DNA from: Candidatus Anaerostipes excrementavium
Lineage (GTDB): Bacteria; Bacillota; Clostridia; Lachnospirales; Lachnospiraceae
Direction of reading: 5' to 3'
DNA length: 64,000 bases
NCBI GenBank assembly: GCA_019114985.1
Contig: DXEM01000019.1
Span: forward strand, 1 to 64,000
Under the pieces are notes generated by a model. That model ran no database searches. It had not been told where the DNA came from and was given only the letters and a program-made list of their open reading frames with translations. Both the position numbers and the translations under genes were made by a program. Of this stretch, positions 1 through 10,275 are shown piece by piece (the first letter of the stretch is position 1; each line of letters opens with the position of its first letter).

Positions 1-28
1 CAAACAAACAAACAAACAAACAAACAAA
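1..28. repeat. (CAAA)7 tetranucleotide microsatellite, running off the window edge
   Basis: Seven perfect CAAA units at the first 28 nt. Confidence 0.95.
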
Positions 29-126
29 GCGTAGCTCTGCCCTTTTCTATTGTCAATACCCAAAACTGCATAAAATTAACAGGCGTATTCTGTCCGATTT
101 ATCACGGGCGGAATGCGCCTTTTTTT

Positions 127-190
127 GTTTCACAGGAAATTTTCGTTCCTATGAAACAAGAAACGCTCCGCAGGAATCGCACTGCGTCGG
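127..190 (-). repeat. Dispersed palindromic repeat, copy in inverted orientation
   Basis: gtttcacaggaaattttcgttcctatgaaac hairpin followed by cgctccgc...cgcactgcg; reverse-complement resembles copies at 27.9 and 28.7 kb. Confidence 0.5.
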
Positions 191-299
191 GATGGAAGAT
201 AGCTGCTTTGCAGCCCCAACGCAGGCGGAGAATCCTGCAGAGCAGGATTCTGTTTAAGTTATAAGCAGCAATACATATCATATGGAAAGGATTTAGACG

Positions 300-3200
300 A
301 TGAAGAAAATGAAAAAATGTCTGGCATGCCTGTTGGCAATGACAATGGTACTAACCCTCTTGCCCTCCGGAGTGTCGGCGGCAGAGGATGATATGTCGGC
401 GGATAAAACGCCTGTGTGTACCTGCGAGACGGCCTGTACAGAGGACGCTATGAACGAGGACTGTCCGGTCTGCGGAGCCGAGGGTGCGACTCCGGAAAAC
501 TGCGGTCAATATCAGGCATCGGAGCAGGAAGGGGACGGCGAGAAATCGAAGACCTCTAATCCTGAGGATTCCGCTTCCCAGAAGCAGTCCGCTACAGAGA
601 AAGTACAGACTCTGATCGATGATCTGCCTACAGTGAAGGAACTGAAAGCGATGAATAAGACAGAACAGCAGACGGTTTATGCTGATTTACAGAAAGCCTA
701 TGATGCATACGAGGCTCTGTCCGATGCTGAAAAGAAAGAAGTCACCGGCGCAGAGATTATGGATGACCTGTTTGCCGTATTCAACGGAATGACGAATGTT
801 TTGGCGGACAGCGGCTTTACCGTTACGGGCGGCGCGAGCGGAGCGGACTACGACCTTTCCGGCAACACGCTGACCATCAAGTCGAGTAAGCCCCTAACCA
901 TCTCCGCTGGGACGGCAGATAGCCCCATAACCGGGCAGATTGTAATTCAGCCTGGCATCAGCGCCAACCTGACGCTGGATGGGGTGAACCTGAACGGTGA
1001 GGAAGCTGATTTACTTGGTAACCGAGCAAAAAGCGCGATTGAGTTGTCCTCCAATTCTAGCTTGTCGCTGACATTGAACCAAAACACAAACAACACCCTG
1101 ACAGGAGGTTCTGACTCCTCTAATGAATCTGGTGCACCAGCCATACATGTACCGGAGGGTAGAACTCTGACGGTTCTGTGTGCGAATCAAAGTGACAATG
1201 GCCATATATGCGGTAATGCTTGCGGTTCATTGTCGGCTACAGGCGGTTCATCCGCAACCAACAATGGTGGCGTTGGGATCGGCGGTGGAATTAGTGGTAG
1301 TAGTGGGCCGGGCGGTGGTGGACTCACCAGCGAGGGATGCGGCACGGTTCTTCTACTGGGAGGAAAGATAACAGTAAACGCTGGAAGCAACCAATCCGGA
1401 AGCAACCCCGCCGTGGACATCGGCGGTGCGGATAATACAGGTGGCGTTGGCGGCGCAGGCGGCACCATTATCATTCTGACCAATGTAACAAGTTCCGACG
1501 ATACGCTCACAATTGGCGGCGGAAACAGCAATGCCGGACAAAGCGCCGCCGACAACGGTGCGGGCATCAAGCCCGGTTCCGGCGACAATACCTACGAGGT
1601 CTACGGCAATCTGTCCCTGCCCGCCGACCTCACCATTCCCAAGGGCGTGACCGTGATCATCCCCAGCGGTGCCACCCTGACCGTGCCCTCCGGCACGACG
1701 CTTACCAACAATGGCACCATCAGCGGCTCGGGTAAGGTTACGGGCGACGGGACATTCACGAATCACGGGGTAGTCAATATCACAACCAACGACTTCAATA
1801 ACAACACGGTTGCCGGAGCGTTCAATATCACCGGCGGTTCATCAGGCACCGCCTATACCTACGCCGGCGGCGTGCTGACCGTCAAGGACGGCGCCAACCT
1901 CACCATTTCCATGGCGGACGGGGCCACCGACCCCACCAGCGACCGCATTGTGATCGCCCAGAACGCCACAGCGACCATCGCCCTGGATGGGGTGAAAATC
2001 AACGCACCGCAACAAACGAGTGCGATTGACCTTTCCTCAGGCTCCAAACTGACCCTGATTTTGCCCGCCGGCACAGAGAGCACTCTCGTGGGGGGAAACT
2101 GGGACAGCAGTGACCTTAGCGGAAACAGTTCCGGCTGTGCTGGCATCCATGTGCCCAATGGCGCTACGCTCAATATCAAGTGTTCTGAAACCGATATGCA
2201 CACCTGCTCGGAATCCTCCTGCGGCAAATTGTCTGCCACGGGTGGCTACTATTCTGCCGGCATCGGCGGCAATCAGAATGAGACCTGCGGTACAATTATC
2301 ATTGATGGAGGGATTGTGAACGCTACTGGCAGTATCAATGCCGCCGGGATTGGCGGCGGCGATAAGGGCAGCGGCGGGGATATCACGATCAACGGCGGCG
2401 TCGTAACGGCCAAGCTCGCCTCCGACGGCGGCGGTAACGGCGCGGGCATCGGCGGCGGAGCGGGTGCGGACAACGGCACATTCAGCACCAGCATTGATGG
2501 TACCACCGGCAACGCCGTGATTTTTGCCAGCAGCAGCCTTGCCGGAAACGAGATTGGCGATGACGAAGACACCTCCGACTGGAGCGGCGTGATCTTCCGG
2601 GGCAAGGAAGGCAAGGTATACGGCAATGTCACCCTGTCCGACAGCTTTGAAATCCCCGAGGACTACACCCTCACGATCCCCGATGGAACCAAGCTGACTA
2701 TCCCTGAGAGTGTTGCCATCACCAACAACGGAACAATAGATATGGTAGATAACGGCAAAATCGACCCGGAGAGCCGGATAAGCGGCAGCGGTGAGATTCG
2801 GCAGTTCTACACTGTGACTTTTAACACAAACGGGCATGGGACGGCTCCGGAGAATATCCTCGCTGTCAAAGACAGTAAGATCACCCAGCCCAATAAGCCA
2901 ACTGCAACGGGCTATACCTTTGATGGCTGGTATAAGGACAAGAACTGCACAACGCCTTGGACCTTTGACACCGATACTATAACGGAGAAAACCACCCTGT
3001 ACGCCAAGTGGCTGCTCAACACCACCCCTATTCTTCCCGGCACCACCGTACGCTACATTGTGCAGCACTACAAGGAGGGCGACAGCGGCTATATCTTGGC
3101 GGAAACGGAGTGTCCTGCCGGAGAGATTGGCGACACCGTCACCGCCCAGCCCAAGACCTACAGCGGCTATGTCTATAACGCAGAGAAATCCACTGCCAGC

Positions 3201-4712
3201 GGGACATTGAAAGAGCTCAAGGCCGATGGCGATATTGTAATCCTGAAGCTGTACTATGATGACAGCAACGCCCCCGAAGGCACGATTTCCGTGGAGGATA
3301 ACGAATGGGGAACTTTTACAGAAGACATCTCATTCCGTATATTCAGTAAAAATAAGTATGATGTAACCATTAACGCAAAAGATAATGAAATTGACGTTGC
3401 CAAAACAGAATATCTCCTGTCTGAAAAAGAACTTTCTAAAACGGATCTTGAAGATCAGACCGGTTGGACAGCGTATGATAAAAAATTCAGCATTGAGAAC
3501 GAAGGCAAATATATCATCTATGTGAGGATAACCGACAAGGCAGGCAATCAAACTTACATCAGATCCAACGGATTGGTTCTTGATCAAACGGCACCGGTGA
3601 TCCGCGGTATTGAGAACGGCAAAACCTACTGCTCCGCTGTGGAGGCCACAGTGGATGAGAAATATCTCGATAAAGTAACGGTAAACGGAAAAGCGGTTAC
3701 GGTTACGGATGGGAAGTTTACCGTCAGTCCGGCAGAAGGCGAACAGACCATAATTGCCGCCGACAAGGCAGGAAACGAAACAACATATACCGTGACTGTA
3801 AACAACGGACATCCTTGGGGAGAAGTTTCTTATGAATGGAAAAAGACGGAAGACGGTTATACGGTAACAGCAAAACGAACCTGCACAAAGAATGCCGCGC
3901 ATACACAGGAAGCCACGGCAAAGGCAGCCGGTGAAGTAACGGTAAAGCCAACCTGTACCGAGAAAGGCAAAACAACTTATACGGCAGCCTTTGATGCTGC
4001 CTGGGCAGGCAGTCCAACCAAAACGGTGGAAGATATTAATGAAACGGGACACGACCCTGATTCATCATGGACGCAGGAAAACGGAAAACATTATCATAAG
4101 TGCAAAAACGGCTGCGGCACACATCTTAACGAAGCGGACTGCTCCGGCGGGACAGCCACCTGTACCGAGAAAGCAAAGTGTACGGTCTGCGGCAATCCAT
4201 ACGGAGAAAAGGATGCAGATCATCATACAGGAGACACAGAAGTCCGTGACAAGAAAGAAGCGTCCTGCACGGAAAACGGCTATACCGGAGATACCTACTG
4301 TAAGGCTTGTGATGCCAAGCTTCAGACAGGTTCTGTGATTCCTGCCGCGGGACATACCTTTGAGTGGAAGATTGACAAAGAAGCCCAGGTGGGCACAGCA
4401 GGAGCAAAACATGAGGAATGCACCGTCTGCGGCTACGCAAAAGAAGCAGTGGAAATCCCGGCTCTGAAAGCAGAAGAATATCCACCGGTCGTAAAGGACA
4501 CCGACGGCGGCAAGGTGACGGTCACTCCGGAGAATCCAAAGGCGGATGAAAATTCCCCTCAGAGCGATCATGAAAGTCAAATGGATGGACACTCCCCTCA
4601 TGCAGGAGACGACAGTCATATGACACTGTGGCTTGCGGTTCTGCTGGCGGCAGGCGCCGGTCTTAGCGGCATGACAGCTTACAGCCGCAGAAAGAAAAAA
4701 CATCATAGATAA
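300..4712 (+). CDS. Large secreted/surface protein: signal peptide, two tandem Gly-rich beta-type domains, InlB-like (Listeria-Bacteroides) repeat, MucBP-like segment, Cys-rich repeats, C-terminal TM and basic tail
   Basis: Signal peptide MKKMKKCLACLLAMTMVLTLLPSGVSA; YTVTFNTNGHGT...GYTFDGWYKD...TTLYAKW; VRYIVQHYKEGDSGYIL; C-terminal LWLAVLLAAGAGLSGMTAYSRRKKKHHR. Confidence 0.85.
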   Translation: MKKMKKCLACLLAMTMVLTLLPSGVSAAEDDMSADKTPVCTCETACTEDAMNEDCPVCGAEGATPENCGQYQASEQEGDGEKSKTSNPEDSASQKQSATEKVQTLIDDLPTVKELKAMNKTEQQTVYADLQKAYDAYEALSDAEKKEVTGAEIMDDLFAVFNGMTNVLADSGFTVTGGASGADYDLSGNTLTIKSSKPLTISAGTADSPITGQIVIQPGISANLTLDGVNLNGEEADLLGNRAKSAIELSSNSSLSLTLNQNTNNTLTGGSDSSNESGAPAIHVPEGRTLTVLCANQSDNGHICGNACGSLSATGGSSATNNGGVGIGGGISGSSGPGGGGLTSEGCGTVLLLGGKITVNAGSNQSGSNPAVDIGGADNTGGVGGAGGTIIILTNVTSSDDTLTIGGGNSNAGQSAADNGAGIKPGSGDNTYEVYGNLSLPADLTIPKGVTVIIPSGATLTVPSGTTLTNNGTISGSGKVTGDGTFTNHGVVNITTNDFNNNTVAGAFNITGGSSGTAYTYAGGVLTVKDGANLTISMADGATDPTSDRIVIAQNATATIALDGVKINAPQQTSAIDLSSGSKLTLILPAGTESTLVGGNWDSSDLSGNSSGCAGIHVPNGATLNIKCSETDMHTCSESSCGKLSATGGYYSAGIGGNQNETCGTIIIDGGIVNATGSINAAGIGGGDKGSGGDITINGGVVTAKLASDGGGNGAGIGGGAGADNGTFSTSIDGTTGNAVIFASSSLAGNEIGDDEDTSDWSGVIFRGKEGKVYGNVTLSDSFEIPEDYTLTIPDGTKLTIPESVAITNNGTIDMVDNGKIDPESRISGSGEIRQFYTVTFNTNGHGTAPENILAVKDSKITQPNKPTATGYTFDGWYKDKNCTTPWTFDTDTITEKTTLYAKWLLNTTPILPGTTVRYIVQHYKEGDSGYILAETECPAGEIGDTVTAQPKTYSGYVYNAEKSTASGTLKELKADGDIVILKLYYDDSNAPEGTISVEDNEWGTFTEDISFRIFSKNKYDVTINAKDNEIDVAKTEYLLSEKELSKTDLEDQTGWTAYDKKFSIENEGKYIIYVRITDKAGNQTYIRSNGLVLDQTAPVIRGIENGKTYCSAVEATVDEKYLDKVTVNGKAVTVTDGKFTVSPAEGEQTIIAADKAGNETTYTVTVNNGHPWGEVSYEWKKTEDGYTVTAKRTCTKNAAHTQEATAKAAGEVTVKPTCTEKGKTTYTAAFDAAWAGSPTKTVEDINETGHDPDSSWTQENGKHYHKCKNGCGTHLNEADCSGGTATCTEKAKCTVCGNPYGEKDADHHTGDTEVRDKKEASCTENGYTGDTYCKACDAKLQTGSVIPAAGHTFEWKIDKEAQVGTAGAKHEECTVCGYAKEAVEIPALKAEEYPPVVKDTDGGKVTVTPENPKADENSPQSDHESQMDGHSPHAGDDSHMTLWLAVLLAAGAGLSGMTAYSRRKKKHHR

Positions 4713-4753
4713 AACAATACAAAAGAATCCCTGAGGAATTCAGAAATCAAAAT

Positions 4754-4790
4754 AAGGCGGCCCCAAAAGTTAGACTTTTGGAGCCGCCTT
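4754..4790. terminator. Rho-independent terminator between convergent genes
   Basis: aaggcggccCCAAAAGTtagACTTTTGGagccgcctt. Confidence 0.75.
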
Positions 4791-4813
4791 CCTGAATCTC
4801 ATGAGATTCTTTC

Positions 4814-5125
4814 TTATTCTTCTTCATCGGCTTTTAAGAGATATTCTCCCGGGTACAGGAGTCCGAACTTCTCTGTCGCCATCTTCTCGATAAACTCTTT
4901 TGTTTTCACGTATTCTTTCTTGTCTTTTAATTCTTTCTTTTCCTTTTTTGCATCCCTGATATCAGCTTCTACCTGTTTCTCTTCTTTTTTCAGTTCCCTC
5001 GACTGCCTGTACAAGCCAAGATAAGAAACAGACATGGCAATCACAAACACCAAAACAAAGAAGAAAACGATCTTCGTCCTCTGGTCCATCTGCTTATTTT
5101 TTCTCTTTTTTTTCATGAAAACCAC
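4814..5125 (-). CDS. divIC: Septum formation initiator, FtsB/DivIC family
   Basis: Single TM plus coiled coil and FGLLYPGEYLL; gene order yabO-yabP-yabQ-divIC. Confidence 0.85.
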   Translation of the reverse strand: MVFMKKKRKNKQMDQRTKIVFFFVLVFVIAMSVSYLGLYRQSRELKKEEKQVEADIRDAKKEKKELKDKKEYVKTKEFIEKMATEKFGLLYPGEYLLKADEEE

Positions 5126-5567
5126 CTCGTTTGCCGCCTCTCTTTAGTACCATTTTAACGGATTGTCTTTCTTTTTTCAATTTCCACTTTATATTCCTCT
5201 TGATCCTGACCGCCGGCCGATTAGCCAGATGAAAGCCTGCCCCTAATATATGGCGCAGCTTCCCGAACAGCAGCGTCGATATCTTAAGAATATAGGGACT
5301 TCCTTTCCAATAATAGGCGGCCATTCCAAGAAGCAGTCCAAAGAAAAAAAATCCTCTTGGCTGCCCCTGATTATATCCGCATAAAAATACAAAACTGGCA
5401 ATCCCAACAAACATCCAAAAAACCAGATCCTCCAAAATGACGAAGAAACTTTTATGTATCCAGGCTCTGCGAAACCCCCGAATCACATCATAGACCATCA
5501 GGAGTGACGCACCGAATAAAATAGACGCCCCAAAGAATAAAATCTGTCCGATCACTGCTTCTTTCAT
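5094..5567 (-). CDS. yabQ: Spore cortex biosynthesis protein YabQ
   Basis: Multi-TM N-terminus, synteny with yabP and divIC. Confidence 0.8.
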   Translation of the reverse strand: MKEAVIGQILFFGASILFGASLLMVYDVIRGFRRAWIHKSFFVILEDLVFWMFVGIASFVFLCGYNQGQPRGFFFFGLLLGMAAYYWKGSPYILKISTLLFGKLRHILGAGFHLANRPAVRIKRNIKWKLKKERQSVKMVLKRGGKRGGFHEKKEKK

Positions 5568-5854
5568 TATTTAAACAGCCTTCCAAGAATTCCTTCCTTG
5601 CGTCCGGACGACTCGTCCACGTTGGAGTATAGGAAGCTTTCGACTTTTCCGTCGATCTCTACCTCTCCCTTCTCTACCAGCAAACGTTTGACATGCAGAT
5701 TCGTTCCTTTGATCATTAAAAGCCCTTGTTCTGTATCCAGAATAATCTCATTTAAGTCAAAAGAAACTACGTCCCGAACGCCGGTTATGACCCCCAGAGA
5801 ACGATTCAAAAGACTCACCTTATGCGTCTTCATAGGTTGTCTATCTTCTATCAT
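5567..5854 (-). CDS. yabP: Sporulation protein YabP
   Basis: HKVSLLNRSLGVITGVRDVVSFDLNEIILDTEQGLLMIKGTNLHV. Confidence 0.9.
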   Translation of the reverse strand: MIEDRQPMKTHKVSLLNRSLGVITGVRDVVSFDLNEIILDTEQGLLMIKGTNLHVKRLLVEKGEVEIDGKVESFLYSNVDESSGRKEGILGRLFK

Positions 5855-5909
5855 ATCATCTTCTCCTTTCGATTTTGTATATCATATGAAAGGAGAAATC
5901 AAAACATGC

Positions 5910-6173
5910 CTATAAATAACGATATAATTCATTGGCCTGATCTTTTTTCACAGTGTCCATGACAGCCAAAACTTCCACTGCCACTTCTCGGTTGCCAAAC
6001 TGAATCCTGATCTGATCGCCTGGCTTTACGTTGGTACCGGCTTTCGCTGCCTTTCCATTGACTGTGACTCTTCCCGCAGAACAAGCCTCATTCGCCACAG
6101 TTCTTCTCTTAATCAATCTTGATACCTTTAAGTATTTATCCAGCCTCATGAAATATTCACCTCCAAACTGCAT
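5910..6173 (-). CDS. rqcP: S4-domain RNA-binding protein RqcP/YabO
   Basis: MRLDKYLKVSRLIKRRTVANEACSAGRVTVNGKAAKAG. Confidence 0.88.
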   Translation of the reverse strand: MQFGGEYFMRLDKYLKVSRLIKRRTVANEACSAGRVTVNGKAAKAGTNVKPGDQIRIQFGNREVAVEVLAVMDTVKKDQANELYRYL

Positions 6174-6273
6174 CTTCTACCCGAAGGTTTCATTTCACAG
6201 GAGCACAGCTGCCCATGAAATAAAAAGCTGCCGATTGAAGAAACCGGCAGTTTTTAAAATCAAATGAACTTTC

Positions 6274-6549
6274 TTATTCGTTTACGATGTCTTTTAATGC
6301 TTTTCCAGCTTTGAACTTCGGTGCCTTAGAAGCAGCAATCTTCATGATCTCACCGCTGCGAGGGTTTCTTCCTTCTCTTGCAGCTCTGTGAGATACTTCA
6401 AATGTTCCAAATCCAACTAACTGGATCTTCTCACCTTTCTTTAATTCTTCTGCTACAACATCTGTAAATGCCTTTAAAGCCTTCTCAGCATCTTTCTTAG
6501 ACAATTCTGTTCTTTTTGCAATTGCTGCGACTAATTCTGTCTTGTTCAT
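6274..6549 (-). CDS. hup: HU family DNA-binding protein
   Basis: MNKTELVAAIAKRTELSKKDAEKAL...GFGTFEVSHRAAREGRNPRSGE. Confidence 0.97.
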   Translation of the reverse strand: MNKTELVAAIAKRTELSKKDAEKALKAFTDVVAEELKKGEKIQLVGFGTFEVSHRAAREGRNPRSGEIMKIAASKAPKFKAGKALKDIVNE

Positions 6550-6807
6550 TTATTCTTCCTCCTAATCTCAATCCAAACATAATAAATGATATGTTCTTGA
6601 ATTCGCATAAGATAATTCTATAGTCTTTCGGAATGTTAGTCAAGTAAAAAATATTCAAAAACCACGTTTTTATGCTACTTTCATGGTTTTTTTCCTTGTT
6701 TTTCCACCGAACCTTCCCTCCGGCTGCTCCGTGAGCCTTTTTCTTCTACCACAATCCAAAGGAACTATGGTATACTAGTACAAAAGATTATAAGAAAGAG
6801 GATACAT

Positions 6808-7644
6808 ATGATTCAATTAGGAAAATTTCAAGATTTATATATTGTTAAGAAAAAAGACTTTGGAGTCTACGTCAACGACCGGAAAGATTCTGCGGAGGGA
6901 AGCATCCTGCTTCCTGCAAAACAGGTTCCCGAGGGAGCCCGCATCGGTGATTCCATCTCTTGCTTTGTCTATAAAGATTCGGAAGACCGGCCGATTGCAA
7001 CAGTGCATATTCCCAAAATCACGTTAGGCGCTATCCGACCTTTGAGAGTGAAAGAAATCAGCCGTATTGGGGCATTTCTTGACTGGGGACTTGAAAAAGA
7101 TCTGTTTCTCCCATTTAAAGAACAAGTTGGAGAGATCCGTCCCGGAAGAGATTATCTGGTTTCCTTATATATCGACAAGAGTTCCCGCCTGTGTGCTACC
7201 ATGAAAATCGGAAAATCACTCTCTTCCGACCATTCTTTGAAGGCAGGAGAGTGGGTGATGGGAACTGTCTACAATATCCACCCGGATCACGGCGCTTTTG
7301 TTGCTGTGGAAGATCAGTATCTTGGAAGAATTCCCAAACAGGAGATCCATGAGAAAATTTCCGTCGGTGACCATCTCCATCTGCGGATCGCATCCGTCTC
7401 TCCGGATGGGAAACTGAACCTAAGCCTTCATGATAAAGCATATCTTCAGATGGATCGGGATGCAAAACTGGTTATGGATACCATTGAGAGTTATGACGGA
7501 GTTCTCCCTTTTAACGATAAAGCAAAACCGGCTGTTATTGAACGGGAACTTGGTTTAAGCAAGAACGCATTTAAACGTGCCGTTGGCCGGCTTTTGAAAG
7601 AGAACAAGATTACGATTACGCCTACCGGCATTTTGAAAAAATAA
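6808..7644 (+). CDS. S1 RNA-binding domain protein, CvfB-like
   Basis: S1 repeats plus C-terminal winged helix (ERELGLSKNAFKRAVGRLLKENKI). Confidence 0.85.
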   Translation: MIQLGKFQDLYIVKKKDFGVYVNDRKDSAEGSILLPAKQVPEGARIGDSISCFVYKDSEDRPIATVHIPKITLGAIRPLRVKEISRIGAFLDWGLEKDLFLPFKEQVGEIRPGRDYLVSLYIDKSSRLCATMKIGKSLSSDHSLKAGEWVMGTVYNIHPDHGAFVAVEDQYLGRIPKQEIHEKISVGDHLHLRIASVSPDGKLNLSLHDKAYLQMDRDAKLVMDTIESYDGVLPFNDKAKPAVIERELGLSKNAFKRAVGRLLKENKITITPTGILKK

Positions 7645-7659
7645 AGGAGATTTTTTTAC

Positions 7660-8568
7660 ATGAATTACTTTAAATCATCGGGCTTCTTCTGCTTGTTTTT
7701 TGTATTTATTTTCTGGTTCTTCAACATCTTCCTGGCTATCTTTATTCCGGATAGCCAGGTAATTACGATCCTGATTTACCTGGGACTCATCGTCGTTTCC
7801 CTGGCATATTTGACCCTATGCAGAAAAGATATTCCAAAAACACTTCGTCTTCACAAAGTGAATCTTTGGTCTGTATTTCTGATTCTTATCTTATCTGTCG
7901 TGGTTCGTCCGCTGACCGGTTTTTTCAGCCTGCTTGGAAATATGTTCTTTCAGGATCTTGTATCTTCATCCATCACCCAGGAAGTATCTTCCGGGCTTAT
8001 GATCGTTTTGGTATCCACAGCCCTTTTTCCGGGGATTGTCGAAGAACTGATTTTTCGAGGGATTATCTACTCTGATATGCGAAAAGCAAATCCAATCAAA
8101 GGGATTCTCTTATCTTCTTTATTTTTCGGAATTGCTCATATGAATTTCCTGCAGTTTTGTTATGCATTTGTCCTGGGTATTATTTTAGGAGTCCTTTTAG
8201 AAGCTGCGGACAGCCTTTTTGCTCCTATGCTCCTTCATGCCGCATTCAACGGAACTTCCCTGATTCTTACCTACCTCATGACATTGTTTCCTTCCATCTC
8301 CGACGCAGCCACCACAGGTACAGACATTCATTTGACGACGCTGATTGCTTTTCTGCCTTCTGCTATCATCAGTCTTATCCTAACGGTTCTTCTCATCGCT
8401 GCGATCGCTCATTTGAACGGGCGGCTCGGTTATATGAAGACATGGTTTTCCTCCAGGATCCGAAAGACCTGGCCAAAAGAAAAAGCCGCAAGCATCTCCT
8501 ACTTTGCGGCTGTTGGGATCTGTTTCTTTTTTGCGGTCTTTACAGAATTGCTTGCATCCATCGCCTAA
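7660..8568 (+). CDS. CPBP family intramembrane metalloprotease
   Basis: PGIVEELIFRGIIYSDMRK and AHMNFLQFCYAFVLGIILG. Confidence 0.9.
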   Translation: MNYFKSSGFFCLFFVFIFWFFNIFLAIFIPDSQVITILIYLGLIVVSLAYLTLCRKDIPKTLRLHKVNLWSVFLILILSVVVRPLTGFFSLLGNMFFQDLVSSSITQEVSSGLMIVLVSTALFPGIVEELIFRGIIYSDMRKANPIKGILLSSLFFGIAHMNFLQFCYAFVLGIILGVLLEAADSLFAPMLLHAAFNGTSLILTYLMTLFPSISDAATTGTDIHLTTLIAFLPSAIISLILTVLLIAAIAHLNGRLGYMKTWFSSRIRKTWPKEKAASISYFAAVGICFFFAVFTELLASIA

Positions 8569-8575
8569 TCTCATT

Positions 8576-9514
8576 TTACTTTTCTTCTTCGGCATGATCG
8601 TTCCATGCTTCCAAAGCCTTGATGCACTGATACAGCATCTCATTGCATGGAGTCGGGATTCCCAGTTCCCTTCCCATGCGTATCACGGCTCCTGCAAACA
8701 TATCCACTTCTGTCTTCCTCCCGCTCTCAATATCCTGGGTCGTAGAAGTCTTTCCCCGGAATGGATAGGCTTCTACTTTTTTTCTCTGTGCGATTAAATC
8801 ATCTTCTGTTAAATGAATTCCCTTTGCCTGTGCAATGGAAAGAACCTCTCTCGCTGTTTTCTCCCTGAATTCATTAATTCCCGGACTAACCTGGAAGATT
8901 CCGTAAGGCATGCGCATCATAGCTGAAATCTGATTTTCACTGACATTGGTCATGAATTTGAACCACATATTCTTCAGCATGTCTTCCGGTATCTGATATC
9001 CAACGGCGCTTTTTTCAAATAAATTCCGAACGGCCTCCACGTCCTCTGAAAGCTCTGTATTTACCGCTTCTCCAAAAGAAATCTCTCCCCATCCATCCGG
9101 ATAAGAAATCTTTCCATTCTCATGCATAGACGGAATTCGAATCACAGAATATAAGATGTGATTTTCCGGGTAATATTTCCTTAAGATGTCTTCGCTCTCT
9201 ACCCCGTTGAGCAATGACATCAGAATTGTATTCTCATCAATAAATCCGGCTGCGTCCAAGGCCGCCTGTTCCAATCCCTGATATTTTACAGAGAAGATGA
9301 CAAGATCTGCCGGCTTCTCGGCATCCCCAGGAGCTGTAATACGAAATTTCCAGATCTGATCGTTAATATTGCATCCTGCTTCCAGTCTCTTTTTTCTCTC
9401 TCCATCGGCAATTACCGTAAATCCTTCATCTCCCAGTGACATCTGAAGTTTTGGCGCAACATATCCGCCGATCGCTCCCAGACCGATCAATGCTGCCGTT
9501 TGAATCTCTCTCAT
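8576..9514 (-). CDS. Ketopantoate reductase family protein
   Basis: N-terminal Rossmann LIGLGAIGGYVAP; ApbA/PanE C-terminal pattern. Confidence 0.82.
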   Translation of the reverse strand: MREIQTAALIGLGAIGGYVAPKLQMSLGDEGFTVIADGERKKRLEAGCNINDQIWKFRITAPGDAEKPADLVIFSVKYQGLEQAALDAAGFIDENTILMSLLNGVESEDILRKYYPENHILYSVIRIPSMHENGKISYPDGWGEISFGEAVNTELSEDVEAVRNLFEKSAVGYQIPEDMLKNMWFKFMTNVSENQISAMMRMPYGIFQVSPGINEFREKTAREVLSIAQAKGIHLTEDDLIAQRKKVEAYPFRGKTSTTQDIESGRKTEVDMFAGAVIRMGRELGIPTPCNEMLYQCIKALEAWNDHAEEEK

Positions 9515-10275
9515 ATTCCTTTGTTCCTTTCTTTCATCAGATAATAATTGACATCACATCGTCCGCTTTTCGTATTTGCCCCCTCAATGGATGCAGAACT
9601 GGTATACTGCCACATACGATATTCAAATGGAATCGCCGGCGATGATGCGTCTGTGTAATGGGCTACCCATATCTCATAATTTTTTATTTTATCATAAATG
9701 AAATGATTTTTTAATGCGGAAGCGCTGGAATATACCATCGGGGTGTACCCTGCCTTTTTGATTTTATCACAGAAGGCAGCTGTGATTTCACTGACATTTT
9801 CTTTGCCTGTATTCAATACGTCTCTTTCCTCGATATCAAAAGCTACCGGAAGATCCAGATCATCCGGCTGGATGCCATGTTTTTTCAAAAGTGACAAACA
9901 GTGCTCCGCCTCTTTTCCCGCCTCCTCTTTCGTCGCGGCATAAGAATAATAATATACGCCGGTATGGATGGCGGCATAAGAGGCATTGCGATAATTGGCA
10001 GCAAACAAAGGATCTTCCTTTCCCTTCCTTTTTGGCTGCCGAATCCCCGATCCAATCTTCAGCATCGCGTGATTGATCTTTTGATCTTTAACCTTCTTCC
10101 AATTAACTTTTCCGTTATAGGAAGAAACGTCGATTACCTGAATCCTTCCCTGCTTGACATTGGTCTTAATCGGAAGACCAATGTTCCTGGCCGCCCACAG
10201 AAATACTGCTCCGATCAAGGCCAGAACAACTGTGATCTTCTTTAGTTCTTTTTTATTTCTTTTGGTCAATTTCAT
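9511..10275 (-). CDS. GH25 family muramidase
   Basis: VIDVSSYNGKVNWKKVK...VAFDIEERDV; membrane anchor at N-terminus. Confidence 0.88.
   Translation of the reverse strand: MKLTKRNKKELKKITVVLALIGAVFLWAARNIGLPIKTNVKQGRIQVIDVSSYNGKVNWKKVKDQKINHAMLKIGSGIRQPKRKGKEDPLFAANYRNASYAAIHTGVYYYSYAATKEEAGKEAEHCLSLLKKHGIQPDDLDLPVAFDIEERDVLNTGKENVSEITAAFCDKIKKAGYTPMVYSSASALKNHFIYDKIKNYEIWVAHYTDASSPAIPFEYRMWQYTSSASIEGANTKSGRCDVNYYLMKERNKGI

Noticed and set aside
2037-3068. 343-aa minus-strand ORF inside the surface-protein gene (also 1187-1766, 3330-4052, 4065-4706 minus)
   Set aside because: Antisense to a well-supported 1470-aa gene with domain motifs; low-complexity composition produced by the Gly/Thr/Ala-rich coding strand, no RBS or family resemblance.
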